Position numbers and translations under genes: made by a program
In this document: positions 1 to 8,808 of the stretch, one piece after another
Layout: every line of letters starts with the position of its first letter
Position numbering within the stretch: the stretch's first letter is position 1
Source: Candidatus Bathyarchaeota archaeon
GTDB taxonomy: Archaea; Thermoproteota; Bathyarchaeia; Bathyarchaeales; Bathycorpusculaceae
Reading direction: 5' to 3'
Assembly: GCA_026014735.1 (NCBI GenBank)
Contig: JAOZHT010000002.1
Span: 372,001 to 436,000 of the forward strand
Length of the DNA: 64,000 bases
The notes under the pieces: model-generated
Database searches by the model: none
Seen by the model: only the letters and a program-made list of their open reading frames with translations
Told to the model about the DNA's origin: nothing

Positions 1-20
1 AAGGAGCAGCAGAAGAAGCC

Positions 21-734
21 ATGATGCGGGCGATGACTCGGCAACTGGCGGGCATCCGCTACCTGCTTTCACATCCCCATCAGCTTAAATGGGTGGTTAC
101 CCGAGAAATCTATTTTGGGCAACGCAAAAAGAGCAAGCGCAAATGGGTGGAGTGGCAAAAATACGATGCTAACATGCATATCATGATGATGGCGTCGCAT
201 CCCGAGGCCATGAGCGTTAACACGTTGAACCTTGACCGCCTCAGAATCTTTCAGGATATGGTGGGAGGCATGGGCGCGGACCTGAAAATCCTCGATGTAG
301 GCTGCGGAGACGGCGTAATCAGCGAACCCCTCATCAAAGCGGGGCATTTTGTTGCCGCGGTGGATTTGCCCACGGTTGCCACATCCGCGCAGCAGAGCAA
401 GGTATCGGCGGTTATGGCGGGTGATGCGGAGACGTTGGCGTTTGGCGACGGCAGCTTCGATTTAGTTATTGCCTCGGAGGTGCTGGAGCATCTTTGGGCG
501 CCGGAATGCTTCATCGACGAAGCCTACCGAACCCTCAAGGCAAAGGGCAGCCTCATCATCGAGACCCCCGAGGGCATGGCTGGGCTAAACTACGATTCAC
601 ACATGAACTTCTACACCGTTGAGAAGCTTCAGAAACTGCTTTCGCCCCGCTTCAGCATGCTCAAAGTGGAGAGGCTGGCGGCGACGGGATCCGCGCAGAC
701 CCCAACTATCATTGTGCTCTTCAAAAAAGCTTAG
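21..734 (+). CDS. Class I SAM-dependent methyltransferase
   Basis: Predicted SAM-dependent methyltransferase with a Rossmann fold. Motif I is ILDVGCGDG at about residues 90-98, followed by an acidic residue in the AAVDLP strand and a SFDLVIASEVLEHL post-motif typical of the Methyltransf_11 type. The substrate cannot be read from the sequence; the basic N-terminal 45 residues are not part of the core fold. The frame is open to the left edge with no stop, so the true start may lie outside the window and ATG 21 is only the first Met seen. It converges with the next gene and overlaps its 3' end by 4 bases. Family call is firm, function unknown. Confidence 0.8.
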   Translation: MMRAMTRQLAGIRYLLSHPHQLKWVVTREIYFGQRKKSKRKWVEWQKYDANMHIMMMASHPEAMSVNTLNLDRLRIFQDMVGGMGADLKILDVGCGDGVISEPLIKAGHFVAAVDLPTVATSAQQSKVSAVMAGDAETLAFGDGSFDLVIASEVLEHLWAPECFIDEAYRTLKAKGSLIIETPEGMAGLNYDSHMNFYTVEKLQKLLSPRFSMLKVERLAATGSAQTPTIIVLFKKA

Positions 735-2083
735 CCCGTAACTTTGCATTGCCGTTTTTCTTCGCGTGTCTGGCTCCGACCGATGTAAGCTATCATCAGC
801 GCCAAAACCACCACGGCGACCACCACGATTATGGCTAGGGCAGGGTCGATTTGGAGGTCAAAGTTGTTCTGTGGCGCAGCTGCGGTGGAGTTTTCGGCTA
901 AGCAGTAGACGTTCCAGTCGTGGTTGCCGATGTAGATTTTGCCGTCGTAGAGCGAAGGCGAAGACCAGCTGCCCGAGGGCAGGGTGTAGTTGTCGAGTTT
1001 GGTGCCCTTGTCGGCTGCGTCGAGGATGAACATGTGGCGTTGGCTAGTCATTAAATAGATTTTGCCCGCCGCATAAGAGAGGGAAGTATACAGTTCATCG
1101 CCGGTAAAGAAGCTCCATTCTATGTCGCCCGTGGCGGCGTCCAGCGTGGTTATGCTGTATTTGTTGATTATGTAGAGGTCGCCGTCCACGTAGAGGGGGC
1201 AGGAAACGATGAATTCCGCGGCGTCGGGCTCCGTGAATGTCCATGCGACTTCGCCGGTTTCTGCGTTTACGCCGTAGTAGGTGCGTAGGTCCGCGGGGAC
1301 AAACACCATGCCGCCTGCAACGGAGGGGGAGCCCATCATTTCGGTGCCGCCGGTGAACTGATGCTCATAGGGGATTGGCAGAGCCCAAATCATGCTGCCG
1401 ACTGCGGCGTCAAGCTTGAAGAGGACACCTGTGCCGGGGGCCTCCGAGGTAAAGTAAACTGCGCCGTCAGATACAGCGGGGGAGGAGAGGATGAAGCCGT
1501 CGGTGTTGTATTTCCAGACGATGTCGCCGCTGTCCGCGTTGAGCGCATAGAGGTAGCCATCTAACGAGCCGACGTAGACGATGCCATCCACCACTGCGGG
1601 GGAGGATTTGAGCACCAGCGAACCATAGGTGTACTCGACGTCGCCGTTAACGAAGGTTTTCCATTGCATCTCGCCGGTTTGGGCGTCTATGCAGTAGACG
1701 TAGCCGTCGTCGCCGCCCGTGTAGACTTTGCCGTCTGCCACCGCGGGGGAGGAAACGATGTAGTCGTTGGTTTTGAATTTCCAAACCAAGGCGCCGCTGT
1801 CCGCGTCGAGCGCATAGAGGTAGGTGTCCTGTGAGCCCACGTAGACTACGCCGTCTACGATGCTGGGGGAAGAGATGACTGCGCCGGCGGTGCTGTAGTT
1901 CCAGGCGAGAGTGAAGTTTGAGGGGCCACTGGCTGCGGTTGAGGAATGCGAGGGGTCACGGCGCCACATGCTCCAGTTTCCATCTGATGTGCCAGTTGAT
2001 GCTGAAGCAGCGGGGGCATACATGGCTAAGGTAACGATGAGGATGGATGCTATGGTTAGCAGGGTTGTGGTTTTGGTTTTCAT
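731..2083 (-). CDS. PQQ-like beta-propeller surface protein (450 aa)
   Basis: Secreted or membrane-anchored beta-propeller. It has an N-terminal signal peptide (about residues 8-29), seven to eight PQQ-like blades of about 40 residues with the pattern VYVGSxDxxLYALxAxxGxxxW, then one C-terminal transmembrane helix (about 420-440) and a short basic tail. Such BamB-like repeats are a fold, not evidence of PQQ binding. A strong Shine-Dalgarno (GGAGGAG) precedes ATG 2083. The start overlaps the stop of the upstream propeller gene (ATGA), so the two are translationally coupled and probably form a pair on the cell surface. Ligand unknown. Confidence 0.82.
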   Translation of the reverse strand: MKTKTTTLLTIASILIVTLAMYAPAASASTGTSDGNWSMWRRDPSHSSTAASGPSNFTLAWNYSTAGAVISSPSIVDGVVYVGSQDTYLYALDADSGALVWKFKTNDYIVSSPAVADGKVYTGGDDGYVYCIDAQTGEMQWKTFVNGDVEYTYGSLVLKSSPAVVDGIVYVGSLDGYLYALNADSGDIVWKYNTDGFILSSPAVSDGAVYFTSEAPGTGVLFKLDAAVGSMIWALPIPYEHQFTGGTEMMGSPSVAGGMVFVPADLRTYYGVNAETGEVAWTFTEPDAAEFIVSCPLYVDGDLYIINKYSITTLDAATGDIEWSFFTGDELYTSLSYAAGKIYLMTSQRHMFILDAADKGTKLDNYTLPSGSWSSPSLYDGKIYIGNHDWNVYCLAENSTAAAPQNNFDLQIDPALAIIVVVAVVVLALMIAYIGRSQTREEKRQCKVTG

Positions 2084-3621
2084 GGATTTCTCCTCCGTTT
2101 CTGGCTGTCATGCCGCTGCACCGCAGCTAAAAACACGATGAATGCAACTGCGATCACCGCGACGATGAGCACAAGGGTCCAGCCGCTTAAAGCGTTTTCA
2201 AGGGGCACTTCAGGAGGCAGGACTGTTGGAGGTGTTATAACTACATCGGGGGGATTTTGTTCACCGATTGCCCAGACCTGATTAAACGTGGTGTACTCGT
2301 TACCCGATATGGCATCCACCGCGTCGGTTACGGTGCCCGGAATCAAGTAGAGACGCCCATAAGCCACCAAGCTGGATTCACGGGGCGCCAACGCCTCGAT
2401 GGGCAACTTCCAGATGACTTCGCCGGTGAAGGCGTTAAGGCAAACATATTCTGAGGTGCCCTGTCCGCCGCCGTACTGGGCGATTTCGCCGCTGGTCACG
2501 TAGAGTTTTCCGTCGGCAACCGAGGCAAACCCAGGCCACAAAAGCGTGCCGGGGCCTTTGTAGCGCCATGCTAACTCGCCGGTGGCGATGTTGATGGCGT
2601 AGATGTAGCCGTCTTTGTTGGGTTCATACACGTTGCCATACGCCACTGAGGTACCGGTGGTGAAGTAGCCGCCGTCGTAGGGGTAATCTTCCTCTGGGGT
2701 GTATGTCCAGATTATCTCGCCTGACGTGGCGTTGAAGCAGTACATGGTGTTATCGTCGGTTCCACCCCGCAGAAACACCCCATCGCTGTAGGAACCGTCG
2801 AAAATCATGGGTCCCCTGGTGCGGGTGCTCCAGAGTACATCGCCTGTTTTGGCGTCCAATGCCATCTGCAGGTTCATAAACGAGCCCACGAAGACTTTGC
2901 CGTCGCCGTAGGTGGTTCCGATGCCGGTTCTGCCGCCGCCGGGCACGTAGGTGCGCCACACAAACGTTGGGGGAGCATCGGGGTTAGCAAAACTCCAGCC
3001 TTCGGTGTAGGAGTTGTTTTTGAGGTAGAACATTTTTTCTTCGGGGCTATACACGTTGGAGCTGAAGATGCCGGTGTCAGCGCTAAAGTCGGAGCTGACC
3101 CAGAGGACTTCGCCGGTTTGGGGGCTTAGGCAGGTGCCCTGCACGACAAGGTGGGAATCGTCGATTTTGTAGATTATAGGCCAAGTATGCACCATCTGGA
3201 TGGGGGTTTCCCAGACTATGCCGCCGGTGTCTTTGTCAAGCGCCACAACTGAGCCGTGGGTGCCAACAAATATCATGCCGTTGAACGCGGAGAGGTACGG
3301 CTGCACGCCTGTAACGTTGGTGCTCCAGAGCAAATTCGGTGTGTTAGGAGCGGGGCCCAAAGAGAAACGTGTGAAGGAGGGGTCGCCCATGAACTGTGGC
3401 CAGTCATACTGCAGTAGACCGCTGGATGCGGTGGTTTGCTGTGCAGCTGCGGAGCCGACGGTTTGTGTGGCGAATGATGAAACCAGAAATAGCGAAACAG
3501 AAAACAAGGCGATTAGGGTTAAGAGATGGATTCTTCTGTTTTGCGTGAAATGTGCCCCCGAGACAGATGGAATAGTCTGTTGTTCTACTATAAACTTTAC
3601 GGAAAACCGCCAGGGAAGCAA
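2080..3621 (-). CDS. PQQ-like beta-propeller surface protein (513 aa)
   Basis: Second propeller of a two-gene operon. After about 30 residues of uncertain N-terminus comes a hydrophobic signal/anchor (about 33-52), then PQQ-like blades (for example VVALDKDTGGIVWETP, YIYAINIATGELAWRY), a linker rich in Pro and Val, and a C-terminal transmembrane helix (about 480-503). The start given is TTG 3621; no ATG precedes the hydrophobic segment, so the exact start is unsure. Its stop overlaps the start of the downstream propeller by 4 bases. Blades are more divergent than in the 450-aa neighbour. Role inferred only as an extracytoplasmic binding or scaffold protein. Confidence 0.78.
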   Translation of the reverse strand: MLPWRFSVKFIVEQQTIPSVSGAHFTQNRRIHLLTLIALFSVSLFLVSSFATQTVGSAAAQQTTASSGLLQYDWPQFMGDPSFTRFSLGPAPNTPNLLWSTNVTGVQPYLSAFNGMIFVGTHGSVVALDKDTGGIVWETPIQMVHTWPIIYKIDDSHLVVQGTCLSPQTGEVLWVSSDFSADTGIFSSNVYSPEEKMFYLKNNSYTEGWSFANPDAPPTFVWRTYVPGGGRTGIGTTYGDGKVFVGSFMNLQMALDAKTGDVLWSTRTRGPMIFDGSYSDGVFLRGGTDDNTMYCFNATSGEIIWTYTPEEDYPYDGGYFTTGTSVAYGNVYEPNKDGYIYAINIATGELAWRYKGPGTLLWPGFASVADGKLYVTSGEIAQYGGGQGTSEYVCLNAFTGEVIWKLPIEALAPRESSLVAYGRLYLIPGTVTDAVDAISGNEYTTFNQVWAIGEQNPPDVVITPPTVLPPEVPLENALSGWTLVLIVAVIAVAFIVFLAAVQRHDSQKRRRNP

Positions 3622-3751
3622 AGAGATGCAAAAAACCTGCAGTTTGCTTTGAAGTTCGGAAATTTAATAAAGCCCTAAACCGCATAAACTTTTTTAACAT
3701 CAAAAGAACCGTTAAAGGAATATACATGGGGAACATAGGGAGAATTCTAAC

Positions 3752-4831
3752 TTGACAGAACAAAAAGGCCCATTACTTATGACTTCTTGGCGCGTCACAG
3801 GCGCCTGCAACGCAAGATGCCGATACTGCAACGTAGACGCAACATGCGAGCATGCACCCCGCGAGATGACAACGCAGGAAGCCTTCCACCTCGTTGATGA
3901 AGTGCAGAAATTCGGGGTCCGATGGTTCGGCCTTAAAGGCGGCGAACCGCTGATGCGCAAGGACATCTTCGAGATCGCGACCTACGCGAAAAGCAAAGGC
4001 CTCAACGTGTGCCTGCTAACCAACGGCACCTTCGTCGACGGATCCATCTACGATAACTTGGTTAAGAACCAGATTTGGTCCTCAGTGAGCATTGATGGCC
4101 CCGAAGAAATCAACGATCAACTCCGCGGCAAAGGCAGCTACCAAAAAGCCGTCGCAGCCATCGAGAAGCTCTCAGCGGGCAAAATCCTAAACGGCTTAGC
4201 CTGCGCCATAACAAAAGTTAACCTCAAACACCTCGATCACGTCGCTGAACTCGCAGAAAAGTATCATGCTAACTTTGTCTGGTACAATGCCCTTGTGCCC
4301 AGTGGCAGAGCAAAAACAACCATGGAGCTTGAGCCCAGCCCTGAAGAGTACGAGTGGGTCCTCAATCACATCTGGGATATCACTGAGAAGTACCGGGGTA
4401 AATTCGAGGTCCATGTGCACTGCCCCTTCTTCGCCCGCGTTGTTAAGCAGCGGCTTCCCGAGAAGGAATTCAACGAGTGGTACGAGAAAGAGTTCCATGG
4501 CAAATGCACCTACTTCGCATTCGGCGGCTACCTGTCGGTAACCGAAAACGGCGACTTAATCCCCTGCTTCTACACTGACCTGCAACCCAACGAACCCATG
4601 ATGCTGGGCAACATCCGCAACAAACCCCTCACACAGGCATGGGAAGAAGTTAAAGCCTCAAAGTACTACAACAGATTCAAAGACCGCAACATCCTCAAAG
4701 GCAAATGCGGCGTCTGCGAATACCGCGACATCTGCGGCGGATGCAGAAACCGAGCCTACGCCTACACAGGCGACATCACCGAATCCGACCCCGCCTGCAA
4801 CTACATACCCCAGGCGCTACGCAACAAGTAG
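3752..4831 (+). CDS. Radical SAM/SPASM protein, NirJ/AhbD-like
   Basis: Radical SAM enzyme with the CX3CX2C cluster motif at C19, C23 and C26 (CNARCRYC), a GGEPL motif for SAM binding at about residue 65, and a C-terminal SPASM-type region with CGVCEYRDICGGCR plus a final Cys in DPACNYIP, expected to bind auxiliary 4Fe-4S clusters. The C-terminal pattern resembles the heme d1/alternative heme enzymes NirJ, AhbC and AhbD, but no AhbA/B decarboxylase is present in the window, so the substrate is not assigned. Start is TTG 3752 with an AGGGAGAA ribosome-binding site. It is divergent from the propeller operon and has a close paralog at 17363-18475. Confidence 0.82.
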   Translation: MTEQKGPLLMTSWRVTGACNARCRYCNVDATCEHAPREMTTQEAFHLVDEVQKFGVRWFGLKGGEPLMRKDIFEIATYAKSKGLNVCLLTNGTFVDGSIYDNLVKNQIWSSVSIDGPEEINDQLRGKGSYQKAVAAIEKLSAGKILNGLACAITKVNLKHLDHVAELAEKYHANFVWYNALVPSGRAKTTMELEPSPEEYEWVLNHIWDITEKYRGKFEVHVHCPFFARVVKQRLPEKEFNEWYEKEFHGKCTYFAFGGYLSVTENGDLIPCFYTDLQPNEPMMLGNIRNKPLTQAWEEVKASKYYNRFKDRNILKGKCGVCEYRDICGGCRNRAYAYTGDITESDPACNYIPQALRNK

Positions 4832-4842
4832 GCAACGGCCCG

Positions 4843-4859
4843 ATTTTTCTTCTTTTTTG
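4843..4859 (+). terminator. Poly-T terminator after SPASM gene
   Basis: Pyrimidine tract of almost pure T starting 12 bases after the stop codon of the radical SAM gene, the form of an archaeal intrinsic terminator. Confidence 0.45.
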
Positions 4860-4958
4860 TCCAAAACCCGAATAAGGCTAAAGCCCAAATAGAATCAGTG
4901 ACAGGGCTGCCGGGGTTACCACACTCACTCGGCACCATAGGTGTAGAGGCGCAAGTAG

Positions 4959-7205
4959 ATGAGAGCAGCTTTGCTGGTTTGCCTATTTCTGGTGTCAGCG
5001 GTTTTGTTTTCAGCCATCATGGAGCATGTTGGCTCAGAGGCACTTCAGTCAGGCGCATCTGAGTGGCCCAAGTTCCACCGCGACTTAGCCAACAGCGGAT
5101 ACACCGATTCATCGTCTCCCCGCACTAACCAGACGCTTTGGGCATTTAACACCGGCGGCCAAGTTGGCTCAGCCAGCATCCATCAAGGAATCGCTTACGT
5201 GGGTTCCTATGACCGCAGCATCTACGCTTTCAACGCCTCAGACGGCAGCCTCATCTGGAAAACCCCCACCGAGGGCATAATAGTCTCTCGTCCCACAGTG
5301 GCGGAGGGAAAAGTCTTCGTGGGCTCGGAGGATAACCACCTCTACGCTCTGGACGCAGCAGATGGAGGGGTGCTTTGGCGCTTCAAAACGGGGTACTATG
5401 TTGATTCTGACCCAGCCTACGCCGACGGGGTGGTTTATGTTGGTTCAGAGGACAGAAACGTGTATGCCCTCGATGCTTCATCGGGCAAGCTGATTTGGAG
5501 CTATGAGACCGGCGGCCAGATAATGCTGTCCTCGCCGACTCTCAGCAGCAATTTAGTTTTCATAGGCGCCTTAGACCATAAAGTCTACGCCCTCAACATC
5601 AAAGACGGCTCATTAGCATGGAGCTTCACCACAAGCGATAAGGTGGTTTCCACACCCATCGTCCATGAAGGCGTGGTCTATGTGGGTTCCTTAGATGACC
5701 ACCTCTATGCCCTAGATGCCGCTAACGGTGGCCAAATGTGGAATTTCACCACCGGAGGCGACGTCTACGCTTCCGCAACCGTAAAAGGCGATGTTGCGTA
5801 TGTGGGGGCGCTGGACGGAAAGCTCTACGCGCTCACCGCAGCAGATGGCAAACCTATCTGGAGCCAAACCTTGGGCAACGCGGTGTCCTCAACTCCAGCG
5901 GTTGAAGGCGGCGGCGTCTATGTGGGGTCGATGGATCACAGCATCTATGCCCTCAACGCTTCAAGCGGCGAACCCATCTGGAGCTACGCAACGGGCAACG
6001 TGGTCATCGCTGAACCCGTAGTGTATGGCGGCGTAGTGTACGCTGGGTCATGGGACGGCGAATTCTACGCCCTAAACGCCTCCAGCGGAGAGCAGGTTTG
6101 GAACTACAGGACAGGCAGCAAAGTGGACTCCTCGCCCACCGCTGCAGATGGCTTGGTTTATGTTGGCGCCCATGATGGCAGAGTTTACGCCTTGAATGCT
6201 TCAACGGGGATGGTGGGGTTTGATTGGGAACTGCATAACGATGTTGTCTGGAGCTTCCAAACCCAAGATATGATTATGTTTTCTGCGCCGGCAGTGGCGG
6301 ACGGAAAAGTCTATGTGGGCAGCTACGACGGCGGCGTCTATGCGCTGAACGCTTCCAGCGGCGATTTGGTTTGGAGTTATATGACGGGTAAACATGTGGT
6401 TTCGTCCCCCGCCGTCGATAATGGAGTGGTGTATGTGGGTTCACAGGACCACAATCTCTACGCCCTAAACGCGTCCACAGGAGAAAAAATTTGGAGCTAC
6501 ACCACCGGCGACGTTATCGTGGTTTCTTCGCCAGCGGTATCTGATGGCAGAGTCTACATTGGCTCAAACGACAAAAACATCCACTGCCTAAACGCCACAA
6601 ATGGAGAGCTGCTCTGGAAATACGCAACCGACGGCTATGTGGTTTCCTCCCCAGCCGTTTCCAAGGGCATAGTCTACGTGGGGTCATATGACCACAAAAT
6701 CTACGCCCTAAACGCGGCCACTGGCGATTTAATTTGGGATTACCGGACCCAAGGCCAAATCGCCTCATCTCCCGCCGTAGCGTCCAATGTGGTTTACGTC
6801 GGTTCAGATGACAGCTGTGTCTACGCGTTGGATGCACAAAGCGGTAATGTTCAGTGGAAATACGCCACAGGCGGAGAGGTGGCTTCCTCGCCAGCGGTAA
6901 GCGAAGGCGCTGTCTATGTGGGTTCGTATGATGGCAAACTATATGCGCTTGACGCATCAGACGGCACGTTAATCTGGAGTTACGCCACAGATGAGAAAGT
7001 GGTCTCGTCTCCTGCCCTCGCGTATGGAGGAGTATACGTGGGCTCATATGACCATGTCGTCTACGCGTTTGGTTCAGCCTCCGCTGTGCCTGAAGATGAA
7101 GATGAAGAACCCGCGGTTTGGGCAGTGGTTATTGTGGCTGCTGTTGCTGTTGCAGCTGCATTAGTCTATATGGCATGGCGCAGGCGCCAGAGAGCTGCGC
7201 GGTAA
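4959..7205 (+). CDS. 16-blade PQQ-like beta-propeller surface protein
   Basis: Large surface protein (748 aa) with a signal peptide (about residues 1-25), sixteen very regular PQQ-like repeats of about 40 residues (VYVGSxDxxLYALNASxGxxxWxYxTGxxVxSSPAVxxG), an acidic linker (EDEDEE) and a C-terminal transmembrane helix followed by a basic stop-transfer tail (WRRRQRAAR). Sixteen blades would fit two eight-bladed propellers; the N-terminal FNTGG strand would close the first ring. Seven blades carry an N-A-S/T sequon at the same position, a possible set of evenly spaced N-glycans. Blade 9 has an insertion of about ten residues. The ligand is unknown. Confidence 0.85.
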   Translation: MRAALLVCLFLVSAVLFSAIMEHVGSEALQSGASEWPKFHRDLANSGYTDSSSPRTNQTLWAFNTGGQVGSASIHQGIAYVGSYDRSIYAFNASDGSLIWKTPTEGIIVSRPTVAEGKVFVGSEDNHLYALDAADGGVLWRFKTGYYVDSDPAYADGVVYVGSEDRNVYALDASSGKLIWSYETGGQIMLSSPTLSSNLVFIGALDHKVYALNIKDGSLAWSFTTSDKVVSTPIVHEGVVYVGSLDDHLYALDAANGGQMWNFTTGGDVYASATVKGDVAYVGALDGKLYALTAADGKPIWSQTLGNAVSSTPAVEGGGVYVGSMDHSIYALNASSGEPIWSYATGNVVIAEPVVYGGVVYAGSWDGEFYALNASSGEQVWNYRTGSKVDSSPTAADGLVYVGAHDGRVYALNASTGMVGFDWELHNDVVWSFQTQDMIMFSAPAVADGKVYVGSYDGGVYALNASSGDLVWSYMTGKHVVSSPAVDNGVVYVGSQDHNLYALNASTGEKIWSYTTGDVIVVSSPAVSDGRVYIGSNDKNIHCLNATNGELLWKYATDGYVVSSPAVSKGIVYVGSYDHKIYALNAATGDLIWDYRTQGQIASSPAVASNVVYVGSDDSCVYALDAQSGNVQWKYATGGEVASSPAVSEGAVYVGSYDGKLYALDASDGTLIWSYATDEKVVSSPALAYGGVYVGSYDHVVYAFGSASAVPEDEDEEPAVWAVVIVAAVAVAAALVYMAWRRRQRAAR

Positions 7206-7297
7206 AGCGGAGAGCCATTTTCTGCGGGGTTAACTAAAAGTTCATAAGGAAAAAACGCATCGTTAGCTGTACCAACCGTTATACCCCAGCAAAGTGT

Positions 7298-8692
7298 ATG
7301 GTGATGTCGATAAACAAAAAAGTAGCCCTTGTAACCCCGCCTATTACACAGAAGGTCGCACATCACCCCCTCTATCCGCCGCTGGGCTTAGCCTACATGG
7401 CCGCGGTGCTGGAGCAGAACAGCTTCGAAGTTAAAATCATCGATTCCCCCGTGCTCGGATTTAACCACCAGCAAATCAAGGCGGAGCTTGAAGCCTACCA
7501 GCCCGCTATAGTCGGCGTCGGCTCCATGACGCCCACCTTTGAGTCAGCCATTGAATGTGCACGGGTAGCCAAGGAAGCGGTGCCTGACGCGCAGGTCATA
7601 ATGGGGGGTCCACATGCCACCTTTGCTGACAGCGAAGTTCTCGCAGCGGAGAAAGCCGTGGACGTCATCGTGCGGGGCGAAGGCGAAGAAACCATCGTTG
7701 AGTTGGCAAAGCAGCGAAAACTCGGCGACGTAAAGGGCATTAGTTTCCGCAAAAACGGAGAAATCATCCGCACAGCCCAGAGGCCCTACATCCAAAACCT
7801 CGACGCGCTCCCCAGACCCGCCTATCATCTGTTGCCCATGAAGAAATACAATATCACGGGACGAAACCTTCTGCCGATTATCAGCAGCCGCGGCTGCCCC
7901 TTCCAGTGTCCCTTCTGCGTTGCCAGCCAGATGTTTGGGCAGCAGTTCCGCGCCCGAAGCCCCAAAAACGTGCTTGACGAATTGGAGTGGCTCAGAGACG
8001 AATACGGCGCAGAGGGCATAACCTTCCAAGATGACACCTTAACCTTTGATAAGAAACGCACCCTTGACATCTGCAACGGCATGATTGAACGCAAAATCGG
8101 GTTGCATTGGGGCTGCGGCACCCGCGCCGACGTCGTCACCAAGGAGGTGATGGCGAAGATGAAGCAGGCGCACTGCGACGAAACAATGTTTGGCGTTGAA
8201 GCCGGCTGCCAACGCATGCGCGACGTACTCAAAAAACGCGTGTCGACTGAGCAGATTGAGAACGCCATCAAATGGACCAAGGAAGTAGGCATATTCGTCA
8301 CGGTTTCAGTTATCCTTGGCTACCCCGGCGAAACCGCAGAAACCCTGCAGGAGTCGCTGGATTTCGTGCGTAAAGTGGAACCCGACGAGGTCTGGTTATG
8401 CCACGCCACGCCGTACCCGGGCACTTGCCTACGCGAGATCGTAAAGCAGAACGGCTGGCAAATGTCGGATAAGTGGGAACTCTACAACACCATGAACCCC
8501 ATCTTCGAGGACCCCAACTTGCCCGCCTCGAAAATCGCGGATATGCGCAGGGACTTCTACAACAAATTCTACTCACCCAAGTACATCCTGCGGCAGACCG
8601 CTAAGGGTTACTTTAGGGGGAACCTCTACAGCAAGATTATGGCTCGGACCGCCGTGAATTATATGCTGTGGCGACTGATGAGCCATCGTTAA
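7298..8692 (+). CDS. B12-binding radical SAM protein
   Basis: Class B radical SAM protein. The N-terminal half (about residues 10-140) is a cobalamin-binding-like Rossmann domain (LYPPLGLAYMAAVLE, MGGPHATF), followed by the radical SAM domain with SRGCPFQCPFC at about residues 197-207 and a GVEAGCQRM segment. Family members (BchE, HpnP/HpnR, P-methylases) carry out methylations or cyclisations of unreactive carbons; the substrate here cannot be told. The N-terminal domain lacks an obvious DxHxxG motif, so B12 may be absent or bound base-off without His. ATG 7298 is used; ATG 7304 is an alternative. It stands alone between two propeller genes. Confidence 0.8.
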   Translation: MVMSINKKVALVTPPITQKVAHHPLYPPLGLAYMAAVLEQNSFEVKIIDSPVLGFNHQQIKAELEAYQPAIVGVGSMTPTFESAIECARVAKEAVPDAQVIMGGPHATFADSEVLAAEKAVDVIVRGEGEETIVELAKQRKLGDVKGISFRKNGEIIRTAQRPYIQNLDALPRPAYHLLPMKKYNITGRNLLPIISSRGCPFQCPFCVASQMFGQQFRARSPKNVLDELEWLRDEYGAEGITFQDDTLTFDKKRTLDICNGMIERKIGLHWGCGTRADVVTKEVMAKMKQAHCDETMFGVEAGCQRMRDVLKKRVSTEQIENAIKWTKEVGIFVTVSVILGYPGETAETLQESLDFVRKVEPDEVWLCHATPYPGTCLREIVKQNGWQMSDKWELYNTMNPIFEDPNLPASKIADMRRDFYNKFYSPKYILRQTAKGYFRGNLYSKIMARTAVNYMLWRLMSHR

Positions 8693-8808
8693 GCAGCCTT
8701 AAAGTCGAATTGCACATCTGAATATCGGCGATTAAGAAATTTTTCATTAAGCTGTTTTCTTAAGTGTTAAATTAAAAAAAGGGAAAGGGGAAATTTGTTT
8801 TGGTTTTT

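Noticed and set aside
731-7205. PQQ-dependent dehydrogenases
   Set aside because: The repeats are only PQQ-like blades; the PQQ-binding and catalytic residues of true quinoprotein dehydrogenases are not visible.
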